DNA of 64,000 nt from the NCBI GenBank assembly GCA_027627705.1, contig CP091242.1, positions 110,075-174,074 of the forward strand. The letters are read 5' to 3'. The position numbers were made by a program, and so were the translations under genes. Shown here piece after piece: positions 32,274-41,899 of this stretch (its first letter is position 1; each line of letters starts with the position of its first letter). Origin of the DNA: Hyphomonadaceae bacterium BL14 (lineage in GTDB: Bacteria > Pseudomonadota > Alphaproteobacteria > Caulobacterales > Maricaulaceae). A model generated the notes under the pieces. The model made no database searches and had not been told where the DNA came from. It saw only the letters and a program-made list of their open reading frames with translations.

Positions 32274-33277
32274 TGACCGGCGCGCCCCATACCCCTGTCA
32301 TGCTGGACGAAGTCCTCCACGCGCTGATGCCGCGCGATGGCGGGCTTTACATTGACGGCACGTTCGGCGCGGGCGGCTACACGCGCGCCATCCTGGGCGG
32401 GGCGGACTGCCGGGTGCTGGGCATCGACCGCGATCCCACGGTGCGCGAGAACGCCAACATCATGCAGGGCGCCTTCAAGGGGCGCTTCGCCTTCGCCTTC
32501 GGACCATTCTCCCTGATGGAGGATGTCATCCAAGCCGCCGGGTCGTCCGGCGCTGACGGGGTGGTGCTGGACCTGGGCGTTTCGTCCATGCAGATCGACG
32601 AGGCCGAGCGCGGCTTCTCCTTCCAGCAGGACGGGCCGCTGGACATGCGTATGGCGCGCTCCGGCCCCAGCGCCGCCGATGCGGTCAACCAGCTGGACGC
32701 CAGCGAGCTGGCCGCGATCTTCCGCTACTATGGCGAGGAGCGTCATGCCGGGCGCATCGCGCGCGCCATTGTCGAAGCGCGTCAGGACGCGCCGATCACC
32801 CGCACGCTGGCGCTGGCCGAGCTGGTGGCGCGTGTCATGCCGGGCAAGCCCATGCGCATCCATCCGGCCACGCGCGTGTTTCAGGCCTTGCGCATTTTCA
32901 TCAATGACGAGCTGGGCGAGCTGACACGCGGGCTGGAAGCGGCCGAGCGCATCTTGCGCCCCGCGGGCCGGCTGGTGGTGGTCAGCTTCCACTCGCTGGA
33001 GGACCGCATCGTGAAGACCTTCCTGCGCGCGCGCTGCGGGTTGGAGGGTGCGGGCTCGCGCCATCAGCCCGAACAATTCCCGGCCCACGCGCCGAGCTTC
33101 TCCCTGCTCACCCGCAAGGCGCTCACCGCCAGCGAGGCCGAGGCGCAGGACAATCCGCGCGCCCGCTCTGCCAAGCTGCGTGCCGCCGTGCGCTCGTCCG
33201 CCCCCGCCTGGCCGCGTGATGCGGCCGGTGCATCCCGTTTGCCCGATCTGTCCCGTCTTGTGGAGGCCCGCTCATGA
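32273..33277 (+). CDS. rsmH: 16S rRNA (cytosine1402-N4) methyltransferase
   Basis: A 334-residue RsmH/MraW. SAM-binding and family signatures are [56 protein letters not shown], and [19 protein letters not shown]. The C-terminal part has [12 protein letters not shown]. It methylates N4 of C1402 of 16S rRNA. The ATG at 32273 overlaps the mraZ stop; a GTG one codon earlier would add only one residue. The C-terminal tail is longer and more Ala/Pro-rich than in E. coli. Confidence 0.96.
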   Translation: MTGAPHTPVMLDEVLHALMPRDGGLYIDGTFGAGGYTRAILGGADCRVLGIDRDPTVRENANIMQGAFKGRFAFAFGPFSLMEDVIQAAGSSGADGVVLDLGVSSMQIDEAERGFSFQQDGPLDMRMARSGPSAADAVNQLDASELAAIFRYYGEERHAGRIARAIVEARQDAPITRTLALAELVARVMPGKPMRIHPATRVFQALRIFINDELGELTRGLEAAERILRPAGRLVVVSFHSLEDRIVKTFLRARCGLEGAGSRHQPEQFPAHAPSFSLLTRKALTASEAEAQDNPRARSAKLRAAVRSSAPAWPRDAAGASRLPDLSRLVEARS

Positions 33278-33606
33278 TCCGCCTGGTCAATTTTGTCGCT
33301 TTACTGGTCGCCGTCGCCCTGCTCGCGGCGCTCTTTGTGGCCAAGACCGGCACGGCCAGCGACCAGCAGAGGCTGGCCGAGCTACAGGCCGATCTGGCGC
33401 GCGAGCGCGGGCGCATCAGCGCCCTGGAAGCCGAGATCGCGCTGCAGGAAGATCACGAGAACCTGCGCCGCCTGGCGCGCATCTATCTGGGCTTCGAGCC
33501 GGTGCGCCATGATCAGGAAATCATCTTCAGCGAGCTGCCGCGGGTCGCGGCAACCGTCCCCGGCGAGCCGGTGCAGGCGGCCTATCGGGAGGCGATCCGG
33601 CGGTAA
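33274..33606 (+). CDS. ftsL: FtsL-like cell division protein
   Basis: A 110-residue bitopic membrane protein. It has a short cytoplasmic start MIRLVNF, one hydrophobic helix at about residues 6-26, then a coiled-coil segment rich in heptads ([20 protein letters not shown]), then a periplasmic tail. Size, topology and position between rsmH and ftsI match FtsL, which forms a complex with FtsB and FtsQ and activates FtsWI. Sequence conservation in FtsL is low, so the call relies on topology and gene order. It overlaps rsmH and ends where ftsI starts. Confidence 0.85.
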   Translation: MIRLVNFVALLVAVALLAALFVAKTGTASDQQRLAELQADLARERGRISALEAEIALQEDHENLRRLARIYLGFEPVRHDQEIIFSELPRVAATVPGEPVQAAYREAIRR

Positions 33607-35439
33607 ATGGGCTCCTGGCGCAGGAAAATCCGGGCGATCAATGTCCGCACCCAGCCGCGCCGCGCGGCACCGGGCGAGCGCGCGCCTGCGGGCATGTCGC
33701 GCCAGGTCCATGTGGCCGGCGGACGCGCCGGTCAGGAGGCGCGCCAGCGCGGCCGCCTGCGCATCGCGGGCCTGGTGCTGGCGGCCGGGTTCATCATTGT
33801 CGCCGCGCGGGCTCTGGATGTGTCGCTGGTAAGTGGCGCGACGGCAGGGCCAGGCTTGCAGGCGGCAGGCGAAGCCACCGTGCGCCGTGCGGCGCTGACG
33901 GACCGCCATGGCCAGGTGCTGGCCTCGACCCTGGATTTCCACGCCGCCTATGCAAATGGCCAGCACATCCCGCGCGAGCTGGTGGACGAGACGGTGGCGC
34001 GCTTGCAGAGCGTGCTGCCGGATATCGACGCGGAACGGATGGCCGCGCGCATGCGCGCGCGCAACGCCTACATCCTCATCGCGGACGGTCTGACGCCGCG
34101 CGCGCGCCAGTCCATCCATCATCTCGGCCTGCCCGGTGTGTATTTTCAGACCCAGCCCGGGCGCGTCTATCCGCGCCAGAGCGCGGCGGCCCATGTGGTC
34201 GGCTATGCCGGGCGTGAAATGCGCGGCCTGTCCGGTGCGGAGCTGGCGTTTGACGCCGAGCTCAATGATCCGTCGGGCCGGCCCGTCGCCCTGTCCATCG
34301 ACCTGACCGCCCAGCACCGGGTGGAGAGCGTGCTGGCCGAGCACATGGCACGCCATCAGGCCCAGGGCGCAGCCGCGATCCTGATGCGCGTGGGCACGGG
34401 CGAAGTCATCGCCATGGCCTCGCTGCCGGACTATGACGTGAACCGCTATACCGAGGTTCGCCCGTCTGCGGCGGACGGTGTCGATCCGCGCTTCAATCGC
34501 GCCAGCGTGGGCGTGTACGAACTGGGTTCGGTGTTCAAGCCGCTGGCCCTGGCCGCAGGGCTGGAGAGTGGCCGGGTCGCGCTCGATGACCTGTTCGATG
34601 TGCGCCAGCCGCTCCGGGTGGCCGGACACTCCATCGATGATTTCCGGGGTCAGCGCCGGGAGCTGACCGCGCGCGAGGTGATCATCCACTCGTCCAATAT
34701 CGGCTCTGCCCTGATGGCCCGGCAAATGGGCGCAGAGACCCTGCGGCCCTTCTATGAGGCGCTGCGTCTGCATGAGCGTCCGCCGCTGGAATTGTCGGAA
34801 AGCGCCCATCCGCGCATGCCGCGCAACTGGGGCCGGACCGAGACCATGACGGCCGCCTTCGGTCACGGCCTGGCCGTCAGCCCGCTGGCGCTGACGTCGG
34901 CCTATGCGGCCCTGGCCAATGGCGGGGTCTACGTCCCGCCGACGCTGCGCCCGGTGGCACCCGGCGAGATCATTGCAGGTGATCCGGTGATGAGCGCGCG
35001 CACCGCCGCCCAGGTGCTGGCGGTGATGCGCGAGACGGTTGCCCGCTCTCAGGCCGGCGGTCCAGACGTGGAGGGCCTGGCGGTAGCGGGCAAGACCGGC
35101 ACGGCGCTGCAGGCCGGTCCCGGCGGCTATGACCGCGATCACCGGGTGACGACATTCGTGGCGGTGTTCCCGTTTGATGATCCCCAATACGTGCTGACCG
35201 TGACCTTCGACCGCCCCCGTCCGAGCCGCGCGACCCATGGATTCGCCACAGCCGGCTGGAACGCCGCCCCCGCTGCCGGTGACATTCTGCGCCAGCTGGC
35301 CGGCGTACTGGAACTGCGCCGCCGCGACGCGGACCCGTCTGCGCGCGCCGAGCAGGTCGCCGCCCTGTTCGCTCCGCGTGTGCGGGCCGTGGTGCCATCA
35401 GAAGAGCCCGTCCTTCTCACCTCCGGGGAGCCGCAATGA
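33607..35439 (+). CDS. ftsI: Peptidoglycan D,D-transpeptidase FtsI (PBP3)
   Basis: A 610-residue class B penicillin-binding protein. A basic cytoplasmic tail of about 55 residues is followed by one membrane helix (IAGLVLAAGFIIVAARAL). The periplasmic part has the dimerisation domain (ADRHG-like ALTDRHGQVLAS) and the transpeptidase domain with the catalytic motifs Ser308-Val-Phe-Lys311 (LGSVFKPL), Ser362-Ser-Asn364 and Lys496-Thr-Gly (AGKTGTAL). It makes septal crosslinks in the divisome with FtsW. It begins immediately after the ftsL stop and overlaps murE by four bases. The catalytic residues look intact. Confidence 0.96.
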   Translation: MGSWRRKIRAINVRTQPRRAAPGERAPAGMSRQVHVAGGRAGQEARQRGRLRIAGLVLAAGFIIVAARALDVSLVSGATAGPGLQAAGEATVRRAALTDRHGQVLASTLDFHAAYANGQHIPRELVDETVARLQSVLPDIDAERMAARMRARNAYILIADGLTPRARQSIHHLGLPGVYFQTQPGRVYPRQSAAAHVVGYAGREMRGLSGAELAFDAELNDPSGRPVALSIDLTAQHRVESVLAEHMARHQAQGAAAILMRVGTGEVIAMASLPDYDVNRYTEVRPSAADGVDPRFNRASVGVYELGSVFKPLALAAGLESGRVALDDLFDVRQPLRVAGHSIDDFRGQRRELTAREVIIHSSNIGSALMARQMGAETLRPFYEALRLHERPPLELSESAHPRMPRNWGRTETMTAAFGHGLAVSPLALTSAYAALANGGVYVPPTLRPVAPGEIIAGDPVMSARTAAQVLAVMRETVARSQAGGPDVEGLAVAGKTGTALQAGPGGYDRDHRVTTFVAVFPFDDPQYVLTVTFDRPRPSRATHGFATAGWNAAPAAGDILRQLAGVLELRRRDADPSARAEQVAALFAPRVRAVVPSEEPVLLTSGEPQ

Positions 35440-36896
35440 TGACCCGCCGCCTTGCCGATCTTCTGCCCGACGGGCTGGCTGCGCCGCAGGGCGCGCACGG
35501 GCTGATCGTCACGGGTCTGGCCCTGGACAGCCGCAAGGTGCGGCCCGGCGATCTGTTCGCCGCGCTGCCCGGCGTGCGCGTGGACGGTCGCCAGTTCATC
35601 GACGCCGCCATCGAAAAGGGTGCCGTCTGCGTGCTGGCACCGCGCGGCACATCCGCGCCGGTTCCGGTCATCGAGACCGATGATCCCGCCGGGGCGCTGG
35701 CGGCGATCGCCGCGGCATTCCATCCGCGCCAGCCCGGACACATCGCTGCGGTCACCGGCACCAATGGCAAAAGCTCCACCGTGGAGTTCCTGCGCCAGAT
35801 CTGGGCGTCGGCGGGCATCAGCGCGGCCGCGCTGGGCACGCTCGGCGTGACACGCGAAGCCGGGCGCACGGAGGTGGGTTACACCACGCCGGATGCCATC
35901 GCGCTGCATGCGGCGCTGGATGCGCTGGCAGGCGAGGGGGTGTCGCACCTGGCCATGGAAGCGTCGTCCCACGGGCTCAAGCAGCGGCGCATGGATGGCG
36001 TGCGGGTAGCGGTCAGCGCGTTTACCAACCTCACCCAGGACCATCTCGACTATCACCCGGACTTTGAAGATTACTTCGCCGCCAAGATGCGGCTGTTCAC
36101 AGCGCTGACGCCGGCAGGCGGGCGCGTGGTGATCAATATGGATTCCGACTGGTCGGCTCGGGTGGAGCAGACGGCTCTGGCCGCCGGGCTGGAGGTGATG
36201 ACGCTGGGCTGGCGCGGCCGGGATCTGGCTGTGCGTGAAATCACGCCGCGTCCGGCCAGCCAGGCGGTGCGCTTTGCGTGGCGCGGCGGGGAGCGCGTGG
36301 CCGAGTTGCCGCTAATCGGCGAGTTCCAGACCGCCAATGCGCTGGGGGCCGCGGTGATGGCGATTGCGTCAGGCATGGACGCGGACACAGCCTTTGCGGC
36401 GCTGGAAAACCTGACGGGCGTGGCCGGTCGCCTGCAACAGGCGGGCATTACGCGTCAGGGCGCGCCGATCCTGCTCGACTACGCCCACACGCCTGACGGG
36501 CTGGACAAGCTGCTGCGCGCGGCGCGCCCCCATACGCGCGGGCGGGTCGTGCTGGTGTTCGGCGCGGGCGGCGACCGCGACCCCACCAAGCGCGCGAAGA
36601 TGGGTGCCGTGGCGGCCCAGCTGGCAGACGTCTGCATCGTGACCGACGACAATCCGCGCAGCGAGGATCCGGCTTCGATCCGGGCGGCGATCCTGTCGGC
36701 GTGTCCGGGCGCGCAAGAGATCGGCGACCGTGAAAGCGCGATGCGCGCCGGCATCGCCATGCTGGAGGCGGGCGACACGCTGCTGATCGCGGGCAAGGGC
36801 CACGAGATCGGCCAGATTGTCGGCGACCGTATCATTCCGTTTGACGAGCCGGCCATCGTCACGCGCCTGCTGCAAGAGCTGGAGACGCGATCATGA
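35436..36896 (+). CDS. murE: UDP-MurNAc-tripeptide synthetase, meso-DAP adding
   Basis: A 486-residue MurE. The ATP-binding loop TGTNGKSSTVEFL has its lysine at residue 112. The DNPR motif for meso-diaminopimelate is present in TDDNPRSEDP. Other signatures are MEASSHGLKQRRMDG and GAGGDRDPTKRAKMG. It adds meso-DAP to UDP-MurNAc-L-Ala-D-Glu. This means the pathway assumes the dipeptide-plus-Glu product that MurD makes. Overlap ATGA-type with ftsI and murF. Confidence 0.97.
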   Translation: MMTRRLADLLPDGLAAPQGAHGLIVTGLALDSRKVRPGDLFAALPGVRVDGRQFIDAAIEKGAVCVLAPRGTSAPVPVIETDDPAGALAAIAAAFHPRQPGHIAAVTGTNGKSSTVEFLRQIWASAGISAAALGTLGVTREAGRTEVGYTTPDAIALHAALDALAGEGVSHLAMEASSHGLKQRRMDGVRVAVSAFTNLTQDHLDYHPDFEDYFAAKMRLFTALTPAGGRVVINMDSDWSARVEQTALAAGLEVMTLGWRGRDLAVREITPRPASQAVRFAWRGGERVAELPLIGEFQTANALGAAVMAIASGMDADTAFAALENLTGVAGRLQQAGITRQGAPILLDYAHTPDGLDKLLRAARPHTRGRVVLVFGAGGDRDPTKRAKMGAVAAQLADVCIVTDDNPRSEDPASIRAAILSACPGAQEIGDRESAMRAGIAMLEAGDTLLIAGKGHEIGQIVGDRIIPFDEPAIVTRLLQELETRS

Positions 36897-38302
36897 CCGC
36901 GCCGCTGTGGACCTCTGCCGAGGCCGCGCTCGCCACAGGCGGGCACCCGATCGGTGAGGGCTGGGCTGCCACCGGCGTCTCCATCGACACCCGCACGCTG
37001 CAGCCGGGCGATCTGTTTGTGGCGCTGAGCGATGTCCGCGACGGCCATGAGTTCGCGCAAGCCGCGCTGGACAAGGGCGCGTGCGCGGTGCTGGTCTCAC
37101 GCGCCGATTGCTGTAACGGCCCGCGCCTGGTGGTTGATGACACGCTGGCAGCCTTGCAGGCGCTGGGTCAGGGCGCGCGCCTGCGGTCACCGGCGCTGCG
37201 CATCGGCGTCACCGGGTCGGTGGGCAAGACCAGCGTGAAAGAGGCGCTGGCCGTGGTGCTGCGCGCGGCCGGTCCGGCCCACTGGAGCGTGGCCAGTTAC
37301 AATAATCACTGGGGCGTGCCGCTGACCCTGGCGCGCATGCCGCAAGAGACACGCGCGGCGGTGTTTGAAATGGGCATGAACCATGCCGGCGAGATCGCGG
37401 CCCTGTCGGCGCAGGTGCGCCCCCATGTGGCGCTGATCACCAAAATCGCGCCTGCGCATCTGGAAAATCTCGGCTCCATGGAGGCCATTGCTGACGCCAA
37501 GGCGGAGATATTCACCGGGCTGGAGGTCGACGGCGTGGCGGTCATCCCCGCTGACGATGATTTTGCCCCGCATCTGACGCAAGCGGTGAACGCCTCGCAC
37601 GCCGCCTTCCTGATCAATTTCGGCCTGGCGCGTGGTGCCGCTGTGCGGGTGCTGAGCTATACGGCGGACGGGGAAGGCGGATCGGGTGACATGGACGTTA
37701 TGGGCAAGGTGCGCCCGTTCCGGCTCAGCCAGCCGGGTGCCCATCAGGCGGTGAATGCCGCCGGCGTGGTGGCGGCCGCGTTTGCCGCGGGCATTGATGC
37801 TGAACTGGTGCTGGATGCGCTGGCCGGGCTTGCCGCCCAGGCGGGCCGGGGTGCGCGCTTTGATGTGCAGCTGAGCGACGGGCGCGCCCTGACGCTGATC
37901 GATGACAGCTATAACGCCAACCCCGCCTCCATGCGCGCGGCGTTCGCCAGCCTGTGCGCGCGTACCCCGTCTGCGGGCGCACGGCGCATCGCGGTGCTGG
38001 GCGAAATGCTGGAGCTGGGCCCGGATGCGTCGGCGCTGCATGCGGCGCTCGCCGGTCCGCTGGCAGAGGCGGGCGTGAGCGCCGTGATCGGCGTTGGCAA
38101 AGGCATGGGCGCGCTTCTGGAGGCGTTGCCCTCACAGGTCGAAGCGGTTCACGCTGCAGACTGGAGCGCTGGCATTGAACAGCTGGACGCACTGGCGCGC
38201 GAGGGGGATGTCGTGCTCATCAAGGGCTCCAATGCCTCGGGCGTTCACAGGATCGCCGCTGCCCTGAAATCCGCGCGCGCCGGCGCGTCAACACAGGCCT
38301 GA
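36893..38302 (+). CDS. murF: UDP-MurNAc-tripeptide D-alanyl-D-alanine ligase
   Basis: A 469-residue MurF. The ATP loop GVTGSVGKTSVKEAL is intact, and the family signatures SYNNHWGVPLTLAR, FEMGMNHAGEIAALS and DSYNANPASMRAA are visible. It adds D-Ala-D-Ala to UDP-MurNAc-tripeptide in the cytoplasm. It overlaps murE by four bases and lies seven bases before mraY. Length is typical. Confidence 0.96.
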   Translation: MTAPLWTSAEAALATGGHPIGEGWAATGVSIDTRTLQPGDLFVALSDVRDGHEFAQAALDKGACAVLVSRADCCNGPRLVVDDTLAALQALGQGARLRSPALRIGVTGSVGKTSVKEALAVVLRAAGPAHWSVASYNNHWGVPLTLARMPQETRAAVFEMGMNHAGEIAALSAQVRPHVALITKIAPAHLENLGSMEAIADAKAEIFTGLEVDGVAVIPADDDFAPHLTQAVNASHAAFLINFGLARGAAVRVLSYTADGEGGSGDMDVMGKVRPFRLSQPGAHQAVNAAGVVAAAFAAGIDAELVLDALAGLAAQAGRGARFDVQLSDGRALTLIDDSYNANPASMRAAFASLCARTPSAGARRIAVLGEMLELGPDASALHAALAGPLAEAGVSAVIGVGKGMGALLEALPSQVEAVHAADWSAGIEQLDALAREGDVVLIKGSNASGVHRIAAALKSARAGASTQA

Positions 38303-38308
38303 ACGCCC

Positions 38309-39409
38309 ATGCTGTACCTGTTGCTGTCACCGCTCGCTGAACAATTCACCCTGTTCAATGTCCTCAATTACCTGACCTTCCGCACCGGCGCGGCGATCAT
38401 GACCGCCTTCGTGGTGGCGCTGGTGGTGGGCATGCCGTTCATCGGATGGCTCAGGAAGCAGGGCTCTCAGCCGATCCGCGATGACGGCCCTGAAAGCCAT
38501 GTGCTGACCAAGGCCGGGACGCCCACCATGGGCGGCTTTATCATCCTGACCGGCATCGTGTCGGGCACGCTGCTCTGGGGCGATTTGTCCAACGCCTATC
38601 TGTGGGTGGTGATGTTCGTGACCATCAGCTACGGCGCGATCGGCTTCCTCGATGACTGGCGCAAGGTCACCAAGCGTTCCCACCACGGTCTGTCGGGCAA
38701 GGGCAAGCTGGCGCTGCAGGGCGTGGTGGCGCTGATCGCGGTGATCTGGATGGTCAATCTGCTGGATGGTGCGCCCAATACGCCGGACGATTTCTCCACC
38801 TCGGTTGCAGTGCCCTTTTTCAAAGATGTGCTGATCCCGCTGGGCCTGGTCTTCTTTGCCTTCGGGGTGCTGGTGATTGTCGGAGCCTCCAATGCGGTGA
38901 ACCTCACCGACGGGCTGGACGGGCTGGCCATCGTGCCGGTGATGATCGCGGCGGGCGCGTTCGGCGTGATCGCCTACATGGTCGGGTCATCGGTCTATTC
39001 CAATTACCTGTTTTTGAATTTCACCCCCGGCACCGGCGAGCTGGCCGTGATCTGCGGCGCGATGATCGGCGCCGGGCTGGGCTTTCTCTGGTATAACGCG
39101 CCGCCGGCCATGGTCTTCATGGGCGATACCGGCTCGCTGTCGCTGGGCGGCGCGATCGGCGCCATCGCGGTGGCGGTCAAGCACGAGATCGTCCTGGTCA
39201 TCATTGGCGGGCTGTTCGTGCTCGAAGCCGTGTCGGTGATGGTGCAGGTGGCCAGCTTCAAGCTGACCGGAAAGCGCGTGTTCCTGATGGCCCCCATCCA
39301 CCACCATTTTGAAAAGCTGGGCTGGTCTGAATCCACAATCGTGGTGCGGTTCTGGATCATCGCCTTTGTCCTCGCCCTGATCGGTCTGTCTACGCTGAAG
39401 CTGCGCTAG
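38309..39409 (+). CDS. mraY: Phospho-MurNAc-pentapeptide transferase
   Basis: A 366-residue polytopic membrane enzyme with about ten hydrophobic segments. Conserved catalytic and substrate motifs are [22 protein letters not shown] (Asp-Asp), [13 protein letters not shown] and [11 protein letters not shown]. It transfers phospho-MurNAc-pentapeptide to undecaprenyl phosphate to make lipid I. The next gene has a very strong AAGGAGG ribosome binding site in the 13-base gap after the mraY stop. Confidence 0.97.
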   Translation: MLYLLLSPLAEQFTLFNVLNYLTFRTGAAIMTAFVVALVVGMPFIGWLRKQGSQPIRDDGPESHVLTKAGTPTMGGFIILTGIVSGTLLWGDLSNAYLWVVMFVTISYGAIGFLDDWRKVTKRSHHGLSGKGKLALQGVVALIAVIWMVNLLDGAPNTPDDFSTSVAVPFFKDVLIPLGLVFFAFGVLVIVGASNAVNLTDGLDGLAIVPVMIAAGAFGVIAYMVGSSVYSNYLFLNFTPGTGELAVICGAMIGAGLGFLWYNAPPAMVFMGDTGSLSLGGAIGAIAVAVKHEIVLVIIGGLFVLEAVSVMVQVASFKLTGKRVFLMAPIHHHFEKLGWSESTIVVRFWIIAFVLALIGLSTLKLR

Positions 39410-39422
39410 CCAAGGAGGCGTC

Positions 39423-40772
39423 ATGATTCCCGTTCGCGCCAGCGGCGAAGGCCGGGCCGCCGTCATGGGCCTGGGCTTGCGCGGGCGTGCCATGGCGCGG
39501 GCTTTGGCGGCGGGCGGCATGGCGGCATCGGGCTGGGATGAGGACGCAGACACACGCGCCGCTGCGGCACGCCACGGCGTGGTGATCGAGGACCCGACGA
39601 CGCGCGACTGGGGCGACCTGTCGGCGCTGGTGATCGACGATGTCAGCCGCCTGGATGGGCCGGAGTCCGGTCCGGTGGGGCTGGCCCGGATCACCGGCAC
39701 GCCGGTCCTCACCGAGTTGGCCCTGTTTGGCCGCGCCCTGACAAGCACCGGTGGCGCGCGCGCGGCTCTGGTCCTGGGCGGCGATAAGGCGGACGCGGCG
39801 GCCGAGCTGGCCGGAGCCTGCCTTTCGCGCTGCGGGCTGGATGTGCGCCGGGGCGGTGCCGGGGTTGCGCTGTTCGACGCGCCGCCGTTGCGCGCCGGGT
39901 CCATCACGCTGATCGCTGCCAGTGCCGCCGAATGCGCGGCCGCGCCGGATTTCCATGCTCACGCCTTGCTGGTCATGGCGGACGCGGCGATCAGCACCGC
40001 TGATCTCGAAGCCCTTGCCATGCGCGTGTCCGGCCCGGTCCTTCTGGACATGGATGCGCCCGACGCCGGCGCGCGTCTGGCGGCGCTGCGCCGTGGCGGC
40101 GTGGATCGCGCGCGCGTGACCGCATGTTCGGGCCGGATGGTGCTGGGCGATGGCTTCTATCTGGTGGGCAGCCGCCTGCATGATGCGCGGTCCGGCGCGC
40201 CGCGCCGCCCGCTTCAGACAGCGGGGCCGGGCCTGGCCGGGCTGACGCCGGGACTGATCGCAGGCGCGGGCGGTCTGGCGCTGGCGCTGGGCGGCGAGCC
40301 CGACGCGCTGGAAGCGGCGATGGCTTTCTTTCCCGGTGTGCAGGGCTGGCGCAACCCTGTGACGGGCCTCGGGCGGGTGCAGGTGTTTGATTATGCGGCC
40401 GCACAAGACCCGAAGACGGCCCTGGCCGGGTTCACCGGCGCCGCACCGATATGGTGGATCGCGCACGCCGGGCTGGACGCGGCCGAGCTGCCCGACACCC
40501 TGCCCGCTGCCCTGCAGGGGGTGATCCTGTGCGGCCCCGATGCGCGCGCGGAGCGGCGTCTGGCATCACGCATGGCCTGCCGTCAGGCGGACAGTCTGGA
40601 CGATGCGCTGGCGCGGTCGCTGCATGCGGCTGCGCTGACCGGCAAGGACGCGCGCATTCTATACGCTCCGTCAACCCGGTGCGGCCCAGAGGAGAGACGG
40701 GTGCGCAGCCAGACCTTCACGGCGGCGCTGGAGCGGCTGACCGGATTGATCCGCAAGGGGCACGCAGCATGA
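39423..40772 (+). CDS. MurD-like protein lacking the Mur-ligase ATP-binding loop (probable pseudoenzyme)
   Basis: A 449-residue ORF in the murD slot between mraY and ftsW, with MurD length. The N-terminal Rossmann part, AVMGLGLRGRAMARAL (residues 13-28), matches MurD. The C-terminal part also lines up: AFFPGVQGW (301-309) for the GLPHR loop, YAAAQDPKTALAGFTGA then PIWWIAHAG (342-350) for DSKATN...YWIAGG, and YAPSTRC (414-420) for LSPACAS. Where MurD has TGTNGK-S/T, this protein has LVLGGDKADAAAEL (116-129); GTN and the Ser/Thr are gone. The ELSSFQL segment is ITLIAASAAEC (161-171), and NxTxDH is missing. It is unlikely to bind ATP as MurD does. AAGGAGG five bases before the ATG and the ATGA overlap with ftsW argue it is expressed. 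Its role is unknown; a scaffold function is inference. Confidence 0.8.
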   Translation: MIPVRASGEGRAAVMGLGLRGRAMARALAAGGMAASGWDEDADTRAAAARHGVVIEDPTTRDWGDLSALVIDDVSRLDGPESGPVGLARITGTPVLTELALFGRALTSTGGARAALVLGGDKADAAAELAGACLSRCGLDVRRGGAGVALFDAPPLRAGSITLIAASAAECAAAPDFHAHALLVMADAAISTADLEALAMRVSGPVLLDMDAPDAGARLAALRRGGVDRARVTACSGRMVLGDGFYLVGSRLHDARSGAPRRPLQTAGPGLAGLTPGLIAGAGGLALALGGEPDALEAAMAFFPGVQGWRNPVTGLGRVQVFDYAAAQDPKTALAGFTGAAPIWWIAHAGLDAAELPDTLPAALQGVILCGPDARAERRLASRMACRQADSLDDALARSLHAAALTGKDARILYAPSTRCGPEERRVRSQTFTAALERLTGLIRKGHAA

Positions 40773-41899
40773 GCCTGACACGGCAGTATTCAAGGGTCCT
40801 GCGTGAGCTCGACAAGCCGCTTCTTGTGGTGATCCTGTGCCTGCTGGGCATGGGGTTCATGCTCGTTTTTGCCGCCAGTCCGGCGGTGTCCAGCGACGCC
40901 GATCCCTTCTTTTATGTGCGCCGTCAGGTGATGTTCATGACCGCGGGTGTGGTCATCATGATGACCGCTGCCGCCTTCTCGCTGACCGGCGTGCGGCGCA
41001 TGTCTGGTCTGGCGCTGCTGGGGTCGCTGGTCTTGCTGGTCCTGGTCCTCGTGGTGGGCCAGCCCATCAACGGCTCCACGCGCTGGCTGCACCTGCCGGG
41101 GTTCTCGCTGCAGCCCAGCGAGATCTTCAAGCCGGCCTTCATCGTGTTCACCGCCTGGCTGTTCAGCGAGGAAGACCGCGGCGCGCCTGCCCCCGGGCGC
41201 CTTCTGGCGCTGGGGATTTACGGCGTGGCGGCGGTGCTTCTGAGGCTGCAGCCCGATATCGGCCAAACCGCGCTGATCACGCTGATTTTTGCCGCAATGC
41301 TGTGGATTGGCGGCCTGTCCTGGCGCTGGACCATCGGGCTGGGTGCCGGCATGGCCGCAGGCGCGGCGGCGGCGGTGAATTTCGTGCCGTACATTCAGAC
41401 CCGCGTTGCCACCTTCCTGTCCAGCGGTGGCGGCCCGCGCAACCAGACCGACATCGCCTTGGATGCCATCGGCAGTGGTGGTCTGTGGGGTCTGGGGCCG
41501 GGAGAGGGGCGCATCAAGCACGTGCTGCCCGAGGCCCACAATGACTATATTTTTGCGGTGGCGGGCGAGGAGTTCGGCGCGCTGGCCATGTTGCTGATCA
41601 TCGCGCTGTACGCGCTTTTGTTCCTGCGCGCCTGGACGCTGGCCATGCGGCTCAATGATCCCTTCGCGCGGCTGGCGACGGCGGGTCTGGCGCTGCTGTT
41701 CGCGCTGCAGGCGCTGGTCAATATTGCGGTCAATCTCGATCTGGCGCCCTCGACGGGCATGACGCTGCCTTTCCTGTCCTATGGCGGCTCGTCCATGCTG
41801 GCGCTGGCCTTCTCGGCGGGGCTGATGCTGGCGCTGACGCGGCACCGGCCCGGTGCCTATAAGCCCATGCGCCAGCGCCTGGTGAGTGCGCCGGCATGA
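40769..41899 (+). CDS. ftsW: Septal peptidoglycan glycosyltransferase FtsW
   Basis: A 376-residue SEDS-family membrane protein with about ten hydrophobic segments. Family signatures are GSTRWLHLPGFSLQPSEIFK, LLRLQPDIGQTALI, GPGEGRIKHVLPEAHNDYIF and the C-terminal PSTGMTLPFLSYGGSSMLA. It polymerises lipid II at the septum with FtsI. The start ATG overlaps the stop of the MurD-like gene (ATGA), and its stop overlaps murG. A much longer in-frame start upstream would be within the MurD-like gene and is rejected. Confidence 0.96.
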   Translation: MSLTRQYSRVLRELDKPLLVVILCLLGMGFMLVFAASPAVSSDADPFFYVRRQVMFMTAGVVIMMTAAAFSLTGVRRMSGLALLGSLVLLVLVLVVGQPINGSTRWLHLPGFSLQPSEIFKPAFIVFTAWLFSEEDRGAPAPGRLLALGIYGVAAVLLRLQPDIGQTALITLIFAAMLWIGGLSWRWTIGLGAGMAAGAAAAVNFVPYIQTRVATFLSSGGGPRNQTDIALDAIGSGGLWGLGPGEGRIKHVLPEAHNDYIFAVAGEEFGALAMLLIIALYALLFLRAWTLAMRLNDPFARLATAGLALLFALQALVNIAVNLDLAPSTGMTLPFLSYGGSSMLALAFSAGLMLALTRHRPGAYKPMRQRLVSAPA

